In this document: piece after piece, positions 25,301 to 40,300 of the stretch
Layout of the letters: every line of letters starts with the position of its first letter
Numbering within the stretch: position 1 is the first letter of the stretch
DNA from: Ectocarpus siliculosus
Taxonomy: Eukaryota; Sar; Phaeophyceae; Ectocarpales; Ectocarpaceae
Direction: 5' to 3'
NCBI GenBank assembly: GCA_000310025.1
Contig: FN649741.1
Location: 3,781,881-3,845,880 of the forward strand
Length of the DNA stretch: 64,000 nucleotides
Notes under the pieces: generated by a model
Told to the model about the DNA's origin: nothing
The model's input: only the letters and a program-made list of their open reading frames with translations
Databases searched by the model: none
Program-made: the position numbers and the translations under genes

Positions 25301-28300
25301 GAGACTCTTTGTCTTGCAATCTGATCCGTTGTGTTAACCGAAATCATTCATATGACGATATGAACCGGAGGGGGGGGGTTCTGTTGGAGGGTGTTCAACG
25401 TCCGATTTCTTTCATCTCAATATCACGGTCACGCAACAACGGCTGAGTGGTGGAGTTGATAACGTCGTGGTTATTGCTTTACAGGATGTGGGTCCAGGTC
25501 TCCAGGTATTGAAAACAAACCAAAATTTGGGCAGGAGTACAAGCAACGAGGGAGAGATCTACAGATCACTCTAGCGTTACCATACTCAGGGCAGTCACCG
25601 CAGGAGGATTCCTCCTGCGTGACCCAGGCTGGTGCGTCACACATATAGCGTAAGGTGTAGACTGGCGCCAGAATACACAGGACGGGCAAAAGCGAATCAA
25701 GTCTGCGTGAGACACAGCGCAGGACGGTGGGGCATATATACAACTGTTTTCGAACGGCAGGTTAGCGATGTTGAGGGGGGGCGCAATGCTGTACACTAGT
25801 CAACGTTCCATTCGAAAGCTACAACTAAGTGTGCCTCCGCTTTTCCATCGAACCTTGAGTTTGAGGAGGGTGACAGTCTAACTAGAATACCCCCACCATT
25901 GCTACTACAAGTGAATCGTGCTGTGCACTTTAAGCACTACTTACGTCGCTTCTCGAGCTGCTCTAGCCGCCTGAAGACGCTCCCTTAAAGCCCTCGAGGC
26001 GTTCTTCTCGTTCCTGCTCATGTCATTCTCCAGTTGCTCCATGGCGGTAAGGTGGAGTTCCTGCAAATGTGTGGATACGCAGATGCCAACGGAATCGGCC
26101 TCGCAGTAAGCGCCTCTTTTTTTTTGCAACGAAGAGATATGGTTTCTATGCGGTACATCTCGCACTTGTGCTCGACTGTGCATAGTGTTGAAAACGAATC
26201 GCACGTCGTCGCAAAGGTGACCAGTACAGCTGTACCTTGAGTACTGTCAGTCAACCGAAGACGCTGCAGGCATCGTCGTTGGGTTTACCGAAATCGATTC
26301 TTCGAGCACTTCCACTCCACAAACCCGCGGCGAAGAAAGAAAAGCACTGTTGGTCGAACAAGGCCTACCACCAAACTCTGCAAGTATAAGGTTGTCATGC
26401 AGGTTGGTACTGTTAACCCGTGATGTATACACGTACACATATTTCCTGTGGAGCACCAGGGGTCATTGTGTAGCACCGAACAAGCGCGTATGCCCCCCTT
26501 GCCGCTCCATCAGAGTTATCATCTCACCTTCATCTTGCTTGCCAAAACGGCCGCCCGCGGATCCACCTCACCGCCTTCGGCGGCACGGCTGCTGGCCACT
26601 GTAGCGGCCACTTCCGCAGCAGCGGCACAAGCCCTCGCGTCCTTGAGACCAATCTCTCTCTCGTGTAGAAGTTCTTCCTCCAAGGCCTGAGGCAGCCGCA
26701 AACGCCACGATCAATAGCGCGAAATCGGTTTTCCCGCATCGGGGGCAAAAATAGGTGAGGCCAGGCAGGGGAAAATCCGTAACACTTGAGAAAACGGAGA
26801 GGGTGAGAGCATGTCATCGGTCGTGAGACTCGACTGAAGATTCGGGTTGCATCCTTGTTAGTCCTTGATGATATTGTAGGAGTTACATGGCAATACACCT
26901 GGAGCACATGCCGCAGTCGATGGCTTCGCCTCCCCGGTACTTCATCTGGATGACACATACACGTGCCAGTTGCTGAGGAGGCAGCCACTAGGCATAGCAT
27001 GGCTAGCACCCGCTGCTACACAGCGGCTCGGATGCGAACCCTCCCAATAAATCCTCTTGAATGACAGCGATAGGGAATAAAACGGTCGTCATGGTGATGG
27101 CGCGCGTGACCAACAAATGCACCTCAATCTGTAGCTCCTCGAGGCGGGTCAGGTCCGCGTCTTGCTTGCACCGCTCCATCTCTCCAGCCCCATGCCTTTC
27201 CAGCTCGGCTTCCTTGGCCCGACGCGTTGCCTTCAACCGCTCTACCAGTGCCTTGCGCCTGACCCTCCCCTCTTCCGCCATGGCATCCTGTTCGGAAATA
27301 TCATTTTGCAACCGAGAAGCACAGTAGTCCGACGAGATATGTCAGGGTGAAGGAGCCGGTGGGGAGAAAGGAAATGTGACGCGTCATGAGCACTCTGTAA
27401 GTCAGAATGAGAAAGCGCACAAATCCACTCCAAAATTCAACGTTTGCGTCCAAGACCTTGCAGGAGATCAACGGAAGAACACATATGCGTTCCCAATAGG
27501 TTGGGAGGATCGAAAGAGAAACCATAGGGCCTAGTATCACCTCCAGAACCTGGATTGCTTCGACCGCCTCCTCGCGCATGCGGTGAGCATCTTCCGCAGC
27601 GGCCGCCTGCCCGGCGTCGGGGTCCTGGTTTTCATTTACTACCGCGCGGGCCTCGTCGCGCACTTGCCGCTGAGTAGACAACTCCGTTTTCAGGGCGTGA
27701 CTCCTGGCATGGCAAAACAGGGTGATTTGAGTCACACCAAAGTCATGCTTTTGCTTCAATGTTCAAGTATTATTGCGGTGAACCTCACAACTTGGACCCT
27801 GCCCGTCCCGAACCGACAACTTTCGATATGTTCAGGAGCCACTGCTTTCCTGTTGTCAAAGCTCCACCCACGGGTGCTTCAATCGCAGATTATTATGTCG
27901 ATATGACAGGTCATACCGACGCCCTATTTCCTCCGCACAGTCACACGAAGTGAGTACAATAAGTGGGCTGCACGTTCGACAAGTATCACTGCGAAACCCA
28001 TGCCGCATGAGCTCTTCATTTCCGACTCGACAATCTCTGGGTATGAACCTTGCGTCGTGGCTTACTTCTCTGACGCAAGTGTGGCCGCTAGCTCCTTCTG
28101 TTGCGATTCCTCCTTGGCCGCGAGCTCCTTGTCCGCTTTGATGGCCGCCTCCGACCAAGAGGCCCCACCCTCTACAAGCTCTGCTTCGCGCTTGGCTCTA
28201 TCGTGGCCGGCGCAGACAAGCGGCATAGCCAGACGCGGAAAGTAGTACGAGGGCACATTGCTGAGGCGTCTATGAGGGCAATGGTCAAAGAGATGATTGA

Positions 28301-31300
28301 CTGTGAGTGAATTCGGTTCGGCGAAAGCCTGCCTGAGAGCTTGGAAGCTGGATCAGAAGACTCAGATTGCGTCTACTTCGTGACCAGTAGGCAGCTGCTA
28401 CCAAATACTAGAGGAACTTTGGATACACGTTATTGCTGAGCGAAATAAGCATCAGGAAGAGCCGCCATCCTCTGGTTCTTTGCCCTAGTGTGTCGGTCTC
28501 TCGCCACCCTGATGTTCTGCGCGTGCCCATGCAGTATAGCTTGCCTTGTTCCTTTGTGAAAGAGAGTAGACGGGGCCGATTTTCTTACCTCTGTGCGGCC
28601 AGTCGCTCTCGGAGAGCGTGTTTTGCGCTCTTGGCCTTGGCAGTCAGGCTTGATTCCAGCAGTGCAACTTGCTCCGCATGTGCCTGTTCAACGTAGTCCA
28701 GCACAAGCGTTCGATGTTTTAATTAGAAGCGTAACACATTGAGAGGGAGGTTCATTTGACGCCAACAAGCCGTCTATCGTCTGGACCGGAAAGGAAGCAG
28801 CATTTATCGGGGAGGTGGCGTGTTAGTCAGCGCGTGAGGAAACAGCATTATGAGGGAGTTGGCCTGTTTGTCAGGACGTGTCCATCCGCACAAAAACCGC
28901 TGAAGCATAACTGCCACTTCGAGTGTCGTGGGCAAGGCGAAGAGGCATCTTGTCATACCTTCCTCAACGCCGCGATCACTCCTCTTTCGTCTTCGCCGTC
29001 CGTTTCGTCCCCGCTGCCGTCGGTCTTGTCTTGCCCTTGTGGATCCTGATCGCCATCGTCATCCGCGGCGGACGCCGCTCCGGTAACCACCAGTTGCGCC
29101 GCTTCGTGCTTGCGCCGCAGCTCTTTGATCTGCGCGTTTTGCTTGTGCAGGAGTTCTGCCTTGGTTTGGCTGAGACACGAACATTTGCCAGAAACAGATG
29201 GAGAGGCAGGTAGGGTACAAGGGGGTAGGCGGAGAAGTGTAATGCACCCACTACGGTATGAATCTCAGAGAACGCACGTACAAGTGCCAGTAAAGAAACG
29301 GCGAGGTGTGACGGCCTTAAGTTCTTCGTTTTTTTCTGTAGCGAATCCACTTTCCAAAACGATTGTCTTCAACACGAAGTGGTTTCCCCGCCTCAGCATG
29401 TGAACGCTCTTAAGAAAATCCAAATAGTGACCAGCAACGATGGTGGAACCAACAAGGGCGAGACATAATTATTGATGCGAAAATCTGATAAAACAAGTTT
29501 CCCACTCGCATTGAACACCTGACTAGCGACACGAGCAACGACCAAGCCACTTGCCACGCAGCGAAATTCGATATGGGTTATACAGGGAGAGTGAGAGAGG
29601 ATACTGCCGTTTCATTTGTGGTCTACAAATGACGTCTGTTGATTTGTCGCACCATTCTTCGACGGCATCTTCTTCAGCGTGCTTCTCGTCCCTCGCCTTA
29701 CGCGCCGCCGCGGCGCTCTTGAAGCTCTCTTCCATCCTCACCCGCTCGCCTTCTAGGATGCCCTCGATCGTCTTTTGGTCTTCGGTTAGGGCGTTCATCA
29801 TAGCCTGTTCGTGGGTTTTTGGTAGAGTACATGGTGAACGATACATTCGTTTCTATTCGATCATAGTGGACGCTGCATCGTGGGTCCATTCACGCCCACC
29901 TTTCATCCGCGTAAATACATGTACGTGCGGACATGACATACTCCCACGAGCACGCGCTACAATAAAGCTATGGCATTTCTGAAACACCTGTTTCTCCTCC
30001 ACCGTCGCCCCCGCGTTGTCGAGCTGCTCTTGGAGGCTCCTCTTCTGGCTGTCTGCCACCGCCGACACCGCCGCGACGCCGGCCTCCTGCTCCGCCAGCA
30101 AATTGGCCTCAATCTCGGACCGGCGGGCTTCTTCCTCCGCCTCTTCTTCGGCAAGCAGGCTTTTTCGGCGAGTTCGGCGATGTTGGCGCCAGAAATATAA
30201 ATATTGCCAAGCCCGACAACGCGAGCGACGAACAAGAGCTTGAAGTGAGTGCGCGTTCGCAACTGGTATGTTGTGTTAGACGTTCCTTCTTTTGAACACT
30301 GCCTAATGTATAAATCACACTCGTGCTGCGTTGCATGAACCCAACAAGCTGCTTAGTCGGCGATAGAACGTCGAATGCTGCCATAAAGGAAATTTTGAGA
30401 ATGGTGGCAACAACGTAAACGCCGTTGATACGATTGTATACAAGAATAAGGCACGATGGGATGAAGCACACAGACGCCTGAGGCGCCCGTGGTTTCGGTG
30501 ACACCAGGCATCGGCACACAAACCCTTTCCGGTCGTGCGTGCCCACCTGGTGTCCACAGCATCGCCGGGCAAAATGGAGTGCCGCCGGTACTCGTTCTCG
30601 GCGACTTGTGAGAAGAGAGCGCTAGCGCGGCGAGTCGGGGCCACGACGGCCGCACTAGCGGCGGAAGCAGAGCCGGAGGAAGAAACCAACGTCCGGATTT
30701 CCTTCAGCATGCCCTGTCATTTCGTTGTTTTAGAATCCCAACACAGAATGTCAAAGGCGTTAAGACGCTTTGATGTGGGTCCGAGGGTGTCGTGTTTTTT
30801 CGACGCGAAATAGCCCTTGATAGAGGGGGATCTAGTTGAACCTCGCGTCAGCATTGAGAAGACGACAAGATATGAGGTCCGAGGACGAGGGAAAACTAAT
30901 CGGTGAGGGAAAAACGGAAGGCGAGAGAGGAACGGTGACAGATGGTGTCAAGCGAACACAGCGGCCTAAAAGACTGGCGAACTGCAGCACGCAACACCAA
31001 CATGTTTTGCACCGACAATTACGGTTCCAGCAAGCATAGGGTAGCTTTCACCTGAAGGTCGTCGGATGTGGGCGGAACACCGTCTGCAGACCCGGCGATG
31101 GTCATCGTCTTGATGCTCTCGTCCACCGCCGCCTCCAAGTGGCGCCGTTCCACCTTTTGTACAGGCAATCACGATGCATTGTGTCATGATTTGTTCGATG
31201 TGCAGACCAACATCTGTATCATGAAGCATCCACTACACGCTTGTACCGTAGTACTTGCGCGTGTAATATGATCGCAGACAAATGAACGACTACAGGAGCG

Positions 31301-34300
31301 CGAACTTTTATCATTACCACTACCATCAACAGCAACAGAAAAAAAAAACCCGACAAGCAACGACTATTTACACGTTTTTTTCATGCATTCAAACCTCCGC
31401 ATCGATCCTGGCCGTGTCGACCGCCGCCTTCTCCGTCTCCGCCCGAGCGCCGACGATAGCCAGCGCCTGGATGAGCTGGTCCAGCACCTTGGAAATGACG
31501 CTCTCCCCCCTTTGTCTCTCGGCGGTCTCGAGAGAGGTGTTCCCCATCGCTCGGATTCGCACAAGGTTGCGCAAGATCAATCCCTGGAGCAACAAATAGA
31601 AGGTGAAGGCGTTACACGACAAAGACACACAGACGTGTATGTGGAAGTAGGAGGTGAAGCGAAGCAACGCGAAAGGCGGAGAGATCCAAAGAAGGGTGGG
31701 GCGATCGCATTTGGCGGAACGAATCGTGTGCCAATATTTACGTGCCAATGACTACGGCTGCGTGTAAGTTACCAACACCTACCGATTTCCATTCTCTACC
31801 CGCATGTACAGCTAGTCACACGGGGTGGGCACGCAAATTCGATCGCCAATTGAATACCAGGGATATTGTTCGTGAACCGAGCTTCTCAAAGAATCCACAC
31901 ACCGTCACGAAGGTACAAACGCAGACAACACGGCAGCCTTCCCAACACTGCTACTTGAGAGGTCAGTGTCCCCGTCTTTGGGGTGAAGACACACACCTCC
32001 GACGCGCAGAGCTCTTGCGTGCACGCAGGGAGGCGATCGGCGAGGCGTTTCAGAGTCGCCGCCACCCCCCGCTCGCCGGCGTCCGTCTTCGCGTCCATCT
32101 CGCTCACGGTCTTCAAGGTTCGCACGATATCCTGTCGAACCGTGTTCGAACCGGTAATCGGCGTTCAAACATAAAAAATCCAGGGTCTCCGAACCAACGC
32201 AACATATCCGTGTCCCATCTCCCTGGATCAGTAATGATGCTCGTTGTGCTTAAATGCCCAATGGACCGAGCGTGCACATCATGCTTAAGGACGTTCCGGA
32301 CACGAAAGGGTCCCAGTTGCGCGATCATGTGTTGGTCACGTTTCCATCGACTACATGTGTGCCGAATGAGTATTTCACCGGATTATCCGCAGAATGTAAA
32401 TGTTTCAATTGCTTGTTGGAAACCTGGCCTTAGCTTCCCCCAGCAGCAGGACGCAGTTTGATCCTGGCACCATCCCAGCAATACACACTTCATAGAGTGC
32501 ATTTTGAACTTGACACTCGACCGCCATCAACGCAATAATCGTCGTTAGGTACGAAGTAGAGAGATTTTCAGCGGGTTCTCTTGGTCAACCCTACCTCCGG
32601 CAGGACAACTCCGCCCCTGGAAACAGCCCCCTCCAGTACCGCCCTAGCTGCGTGTTCCCTTTGCCGTTCGTGCTCCAGGCTCTCTCCCAGCTCGTTCACA
32701 ACCTTCGAATTCGCCAAAGTCAGGAAAACAAATCGCAACCAACACATGTTAGATTTCCATTGAACAGGCCGAACACCATCGGCACAGGGAAATACACCGT
32801 CTATGCCGCACCAAGTCGAATTTCAGTGGTAGTATGCCTGGCTCATCCATCGAACCGAGACCGACGTAATTGCACATCGAAACCTCTACCAAGCCAATCT
32901 GAAGGAAAATAATTGATTCCAACCTAGCGGTTTGGCCCGCACACCACGAGAGGTCAGAGAGGAGTGAAATCCATCGAGTGTGCAGCCAACGTCGCGTATG
33001 TCTCTCGTGCTCATGTTCAACATTTGCATCGAATTTGTTGAGGGTCTATGCCACAGAGGTGGCGGCGCGGCCCGTTCCGATTAGAACATGTGTCATTCGT
33101 TCCATTAATGCCTCGACGGCAGGCTCTCGACCTTCATACACAGACGGCCTGACGTTGAATATCTGGATAACACTCGTTCGACGTACCTCAACCCGGATGA
33201 GCTCAGCCCCTTCCTGCATCTCACGCAGAAGAGGGGTGGCGGCGTGGGCGTCGTCGTGGGACGACCCTCTCTCTGCAGCGTCCGCGTTCGAAATCTCCAG
33301 CATGACACGCTTGGCAAAGGGCTCGGCTCCCTCCTGGAGGAGCTCTTGCAGCCGTTTCAGAGCTGACAGGGCCTCCACCTTGTGTGTTGTTTTGTAGTCA
33401 TGGCGTCAAGAAGTGACCACGATTTAGGGCACTAATTCATGTTTATTAATTATGTGCCTAGGTGCATGCAGTATTGGGTGGCAGGATAATCTGCGTGGAA
33501 CTTCCCGATCCCCCGAGGGGCTTTGAGGGGTAAGCAATGTCTGAGGACTGCAGTGTGAATCGGGGGGTGATGAGGGAGCGTTGCTTGCGATCAGGGAAAA
33601 GGGCGCGGCAGCGAGGGACTCTTTGAAACCACTGCATCACCTGTTCACGCCATGCAGCACACACGAACGATAGTTTAACAACGCCGTTTCCACAAGCACA
33701 CAAACAAAAGTTTTCGCATGATAGCCTTGACGGTCTCAATTCGGTAAATTCTAACATCCCTACCTTTCCAACTGACGCGGACGTCTTTCGTGGTCACAGG
33801 CCAACTACCCCAAGAAGGACAGACATTTCTAGAAATCGGAAATCAAGATGGACAAAAATTCTTCCGATTGTAGCAGACCAGAAAAAACAATCGGGAGCCT
33901 TAGGGTTATAGGAAAAAGAAAAATCAAGCCCGAAACAGTATGCATCACTCTCCGCCCCTCCTCTCCACCGCCTCGGCCTCCTCCTATGTGGCCAATTCTC
34001 CCACCTCTGATGTCGATACGCCGGCTTCGTGCAGCCGTCGGGACGCGAGGTCTGTTTTGAGCCGCGCGAGCGTCGCTCTGGTGGATTTCTCGACGGCCGC
34101 AGCGGGCTGGTCGCCGACCACGCCCGCCTTTGCCCCGAGGAGGCGCTTGAGCTCGTCGGCCTCTTGCTGGAGGAGGTGGTGGAGCTTCATGACGAGGTCC
34201 TGTTGTGAGATGGCAAGTTTTAAGTTGTTCGGTGTGTCATTTCGGTTCCTGTGGTGAGATGGTATCGTAGAGGGTGGTCGGGGATGTTCCAGCCGGTGGG

Positions 34301-37300
34301 CAAGGATTTCGATACCACTGACATTGCTGGTTTGCCTGCTTGTTGGCGTGATCGGTGCCGGATGGTCTGCGCTTCGCAACCTCGAGACAAGCGGTTTTGC
34401 CCGAGCCCATGCCCGCGACAACACTGTACACGTTTGTGTACATATCTCAATTTTACGAATGATGTGGCGTTGCTCGACCCCTTTGCGGAAACCCGCACCT
34501 TCTGTCCCGTGAACTCCTTCTCGACGTCGTCGTGGTACTTCTGCATTCTCTCCACCAGTTCGCGGACGTCGGGGTTGTCTTGGCCGTCGAAAGGGTCGCC
34601 GCTGCTGCTGAGATTTGTCATAACGTTACAATGAGAGACGGAGCCCAAAGTATGGCCACCAGACGAAAACTAGTATAGCGATCTAAGAGCCTCTCGTCAA
34701 AACGTTGGCTTATGCAACGAGCGCTCAACGTTTGTTTGTGGCCCGGCGCGCTGGCGATGCGAAAATTCCGTGTGTGGGCGACCATGATCAAAAACGACGG
34801 GGTCGAAGCGGTGTGTCCACGCGAGGTAGTTAAAACGTCAAGCTACTAAGTTGCTGTTGTCGGTCAAATGAGACAGCGCATGAATAATACCGACTAAATC
34901 TTGCACAGAACGAGGCGGAGGACTTGAAGCTTGGGCAAGTGCAGCAGGAACAGCATCTCCTCTTTACCTCTGCATCTCAATGTCTGGGGCTCGACCGCTG
35001 CCAAAGCCGGTGCGTGAGCTAACAGACAGTCGCGACCTCGAGGTACGGCCGCGGCCACCGGCGGTGGACTCGGGGTCCAGCGGTGAAACTTGGTTCTGTC
35101 GCTTAGCGAAGAAGCCAGCTTTCTGTGTCGAAGCGTCACCGTTAACCTGCATATGTGACACAAAGAGAGGGTGGGGATGAAGAAACATTCAAGAGGGTAC
35201 AACATGATGGCGGGGGCATGATTCCCGTCGGGGAAGATGCTTGTGTTGGCCTCGGTAGAGAGAACGCATGGCACCCGACTCTCTACCTGAGCCTAGATAC
35301 ATCGAAAAAAAGCTGAACCTCTCCAGGTCGCCGCTTGAGGTACAGTACTACCAGCCAGAAAATGCAGTTTGTCCGGCAGCTTCTATCTCAAGCACGAGAA
35401 TATAGCATCTCCCCCCTTTGCATTGTCAGATGTGTATGGGAGCGTGTGCACATCTTCTCCCGTTCGGCGGCGTCATGGTGGGATACAACTGTTTAACCAC
35501 AGGGTGTATCACCTCAAAGTGACGGCCCTGCGCCTTTGCACGGTACCCTGGGGTGGCCGCTTGTCCGGTGGTCCACGCCTTGGTTCGGAAGTAGTAAACC
35601 GCGGAAACAACTCTGCAAGAACGTGCAAAGGAGATGTATGAGTTTTCCTAGGGGGGGTGCTGGATGCAATGGTCTTCACCCGTACGCCATGCACGTGGCG
35701 TGGATACCCGCTGCTGGCAAGACTCCGAACAAAGCGACTCTTGTCAGACTAGTGAACACTCGAAACTATTCCACGTACGTGGTAGAGGGCACAACTGGGT
35801 TTCCGGGGTGATCAATAGCCGTTCAACGAACACAAGAGCACACTCTTCATCGCGCGAATGAAATAACCCCGCACACAAATCATACAATCTGCACGCATAT
35901 TTCAATATGAACAGTTCACATCATGCAGACTTTACTTGCTCGGGTCTCACCCGAATATCATGAACGCAACGCCCGCCAGCAGGCCGCAGATGAGCGCCCA
36001 GTCTGGCGTGAGCGTGATGTTGTCGCTGTTCTTGGCTACGCCGAGCTTGATCAAGTTGGCCGCCGTGAGGGGCACGAAGTGCGCCTCAGTGGTGCAGCTG
36101 ATGCACATGCGAAGCGCGCCGTCAACCGACCGGATGAACAAGCAGTTTGACAACGTTGACGTTGGCGTATGTTACAGGGTGGGGAGCAGCACAGGATAGA
36201 CTCGAAAACAGGGAAAAGTGTGTGTGCCGTTTACTACGCCATTTATTTATTTCGCCGGCAGCCATCAATCCCCGTCAACGGGAAATTTCATACGAATTGT
36301 GTTTACCCTTGATCGCCCCATTTGATTGTCAGCACGCTGTATTACTTTGGACATCAGAAACGACAAAAATCGGGACCGGGACAGGAGAGGAAATACCGGC
36401 TCTGATTCTTTGCGCGGCGTTACAAACAGGGTATGCTGTGTGGCTAACCTGACGTCTTCCCCCATGACGGCCAGGACGATGACGCTGCCCGGGTTGCAGC
36501 TAGAACTGAACACGTACGTTCCGGCGTCCTCGAAGACGAACCCGAACGTGTCGTACGTGGCTGACGAGGTGGCGAGCTCGGCCACAGTGCGAAACTCGCC
36601 GTAGTCAAACCTTGCATCCCGACACAACGAAAAGGACAGAGTGTCAAGATGTCAAGCCTAGGATCCAATGTGTTCGATTGACAGATAGAGAGAATCGGGT
36701 TGGTGAGTTATTTGTTTCATCTGAAGGGGGCGGAGAGCGAGGCCAGCCACCCGATTCGTTGACTCAACCTACGGTGGCATTTTCCATTCGTTGGAATACT
36801 TGGGACACATCTCCCCTCCCGAGGCCCGGTACGTATGCCTGTTTATGTTTTGAACGCTAAAAATGTAGCGTTTCAAATGCGCAACCGTGCGCGAAACTAT
36901 TGCATGAAGTAATGCCCGTGAGAAAGAAACCTTTACAAGGACGCGCTCACTCGAGATTAGAATTCAGCAGCGAATCTTTGTCGTAGACTGGGTAGCAGCC
37001 GCTCGAGATGTCGAACAGCACCGAGTCGCCCTTGCGGACGCACGAAAGGGGGCTCTCGACGGCGGGTTCGGCTTCATCCCCGACCAGCCTCCTCCTCCCC
37101 GTCCTCCCTGCCGCCCTTTCCCTGTCGACCCGATCCTCGTCTTGGGTTCCCACGCTCCAACTCTTGCGTTCCCACGGCGGTCGTCCGTCGTAGGGAGGCC
37201 CACCATAATCGAAATCATCAACAACGTGCTTGTCTTGCTGTTCGGCATAAAATCCTTCCTCCTCTTGTGAGGGGTATGGATAGAAGTCGGGACGACTCGA

Positions 37301-40300
37301 CGAGAGAGGGGAGGTATATGCTCGCTGAGACTTCGGAATCGCTCCGGGTATGGTAGTGTGAGTGCCGTTCTCAGTGAAGAAGCGGTCCCGGTATTGATTC
37401 CTCGGTCGGTAGTTCCCGGCCCTTTCACGTCCACCCAGGAACGAAACATGAGGGAAAATGGGATACATTAGGGTGAGGCGACTCCAAGCTGATTTCAGAC
37501 TGAACACACACTGTCAGTCATCGCCGACCATTGTACTCAGCAAGTACTCGGTTTCTTCACTTTCGGTATCTGTTTGACCGTCAAAGGCAAGATAAAAGCG
37601 AACTTCAAGTTGAGGTCACAGGAATTGCGCTATCGACAACATTTCATGTTGGCCGATGTACGTCCGCAGAGTGCTTGACATGTACAAACCCAAGCAAAGT
37701 GTTAGCTTGCTATTCATTGACACCGTATTGCAAACCCCACAGTACAGGGATACATAACAACTCAAAAGATACCTAGAAAACGACGGTTATGAGATCAAGC
37801 TATGCACAAACAGTCTATGATTCAATTGATACAGGAGCTGGCGTCACCAGATTCAACTGGTGGACTACGCAGAGATCGCCTCAGGAATACCTCGCATAAA
37901 ACGTCCTACAAATCTATCGTCGACTGTCTTCCACCCAAAATCAGTCATGAAAAGAAAGCAAGGTTTGGGTGCTGTGGTCAAAGGAAACGCATTCTATCAC
38001 ATCTTGGCGGGGGGGGCACCTTCTGAGCGAGGTGCTTGTCATTTTCCTGGCGCACTCACTCCGTGCATGGTGCATAGACTACAAGGCAGGCAAGACTACA
38101 CACGGTCCATGTCTGGAAGTGGTTTTGGAGATATTGGTCTCCAGGCAAGAGAAAGGCCGTCCCTATTGTGCATGGCCCAGAAGCAAACCAACGATGTCGC
38201 GTGCTTTGATTCCCGCAGCCGGTCAACGGGAATACTATGTTACCGGACTTGACATGTTCCGTTGAGGGCATGTCAACGTTTAGGTGCTGGATCTTCGTTC
38301 ATCACTCTACCTCTGTTTTCAAGCTGGAGCATGCCATCAGCGCGTGGTAACATACCTGCGGCGCAAGAACATGTAGACCATGTCCTGTTCCGAGGAATAG
38401 GCATCACCACCGTCCTTCCTGACCCTAACAACTTGGTCGTCAGCTTCAACAGGGTCAGCAACACTGGCGTCTTCGGATTCTCGCTGCTGCGCTTCGGTCA
38501 TCAAGCTGCGGTGTCTTCGACTCGAAGCTGCAGATGGCGAAGACGAGGAAGCATCAGCTGCGGCCAAAGCCACAGACGTCGCCGTCGCCACCGCATTGCC
38601 GGTACCGTAGACTCCGCTGAAGTTTGTGGAAACGGTAACTGGGAAAAGTCCGCAGCCCGCGTCGTCCGAGCAGTACAGCGCTCCGGCGAAACTCGGCAGG
38701 TTCGCCGGGTCCACATACTCTGCTTCGACGAACATCGATGTTGTAAAAACAAATGCATGGGAGGGCGCGCGTTACTCTATCGATGTCGAACGATTGGGAG
38801 TTGATAGACTGAGGTACATAAGCTTGCACAGCGGCGGGAGTGCCCGTTTTGACTAGTGGTTGCTGAACGCAAGAGTGTTTATCGACAGGGAGGAAAAAGT
38901 CGTATGTCGTCTGAGCTTGACAAACCACCCCTTGAATTCTTACCTGTGGAGTTTCCGTCGATGACCACAATAAGTCCCGTCAGGGGATCCACAAACATCA
39001 ACGCCGCGTTATCTCTGCAGTTCACGTCGCATACTGCGTTGAGATCCTGTGGTTGCAAATTGTAGAGCAAACATACGTTGTGGGAGTCAATGTACGGCAT
39101 AGGTAAGGGCCAACGAAGGTGGCGCGCTTTCATCTCTATCACCGGAGAGGCAGGCAAGACTACACACAGGAGGGAGACAACGAGAAAGCGCACAGGAATC
39201 ACCGATTGAAGGAAACACCGATGTTTGCCGTACACCCTCAACAACGAATTTTTCAAAGCCCTGCCACAAGACCCCGTATCCCTGTATTGTTCTCTGCATG
39301 TGTTCGGCATGCCAGCAGACGAATGTTGACGGAACATTTCCTCAGGCCCCACAGAACACAGACGAGACAAGCCTATGGCAGATTGAGAGATAGACCACTC
39401 CTGAATCAAGCCCCAATCTACTGACTTGACCTTGCTTTCACACCGTGCTGTCACAACGGATAGATTACTTCAACGAATCCCACCCCTCGAGTACAAGCAC
39501 TATGGCATCAATGCCGTATCAACTAGTGCGTCCCATCTCACCTGCTGGCCGTGGCACTCGCACAGACCGATGTGTTCGTAGAATGTGCCGCCAGCCTCAC
39601 CGCACTGGCTGTCGCAGTCGCTGTTGTCAGGTTCACATCGAAGCGTGAGTGCGAGCAAAACAACAAAAACAGAGGTGAAGACAGGCGTAACGAGAGAGAG
39701 GACACAACAATCTAACGCAGGCGCGTCGCCCAAAACAAAAACACCGCATCCATCCTCCTCGGCGGTTGTGTCGCAACTGGTCTCTCTTGCATCCTCAAGG
39801 GGGTGGATGAAGTAGACCATCACGCGTCAATAATGTCGTGTCTAGAATAGGTAAGATTTCGATAGAATTTCGCTGTACAATTGCACAGGGCTCCTGAAGG
39901 CATCAAAGCAGGACTTCATTATTCAGAGAAGGAATGCTCCCCCTCACACGGTATGGCAACAAGTTTCACGGCAGGGCATGATCTGGCGTGCTAGTGTATC
40001 AGGTGAGTTGTACAAGTCCATACAAGTGCCTCCAGCTTCCAACGCAAGCACCACTCCCACTTCCCCGTGCACTCCTCCCACCTTTCCGAAACACAAATTC
40101 CGTCCGCGTCCAAGGCCTCTCCTGTGTAGCACCGTTCGTACACGATGGGCTGGCAATCGATGGCGCCGTCCACCGTGGACACCAACACGCCTCCTTCGTT
40201 GTAGTACTCGTAGCCCGAGCGGCAGATGCACTGCCCGTCCGACAGCTGAAAATAATATTTTCGGTGTAAATGGACAGAGTTTAATCCAGGAACGTGCGAG

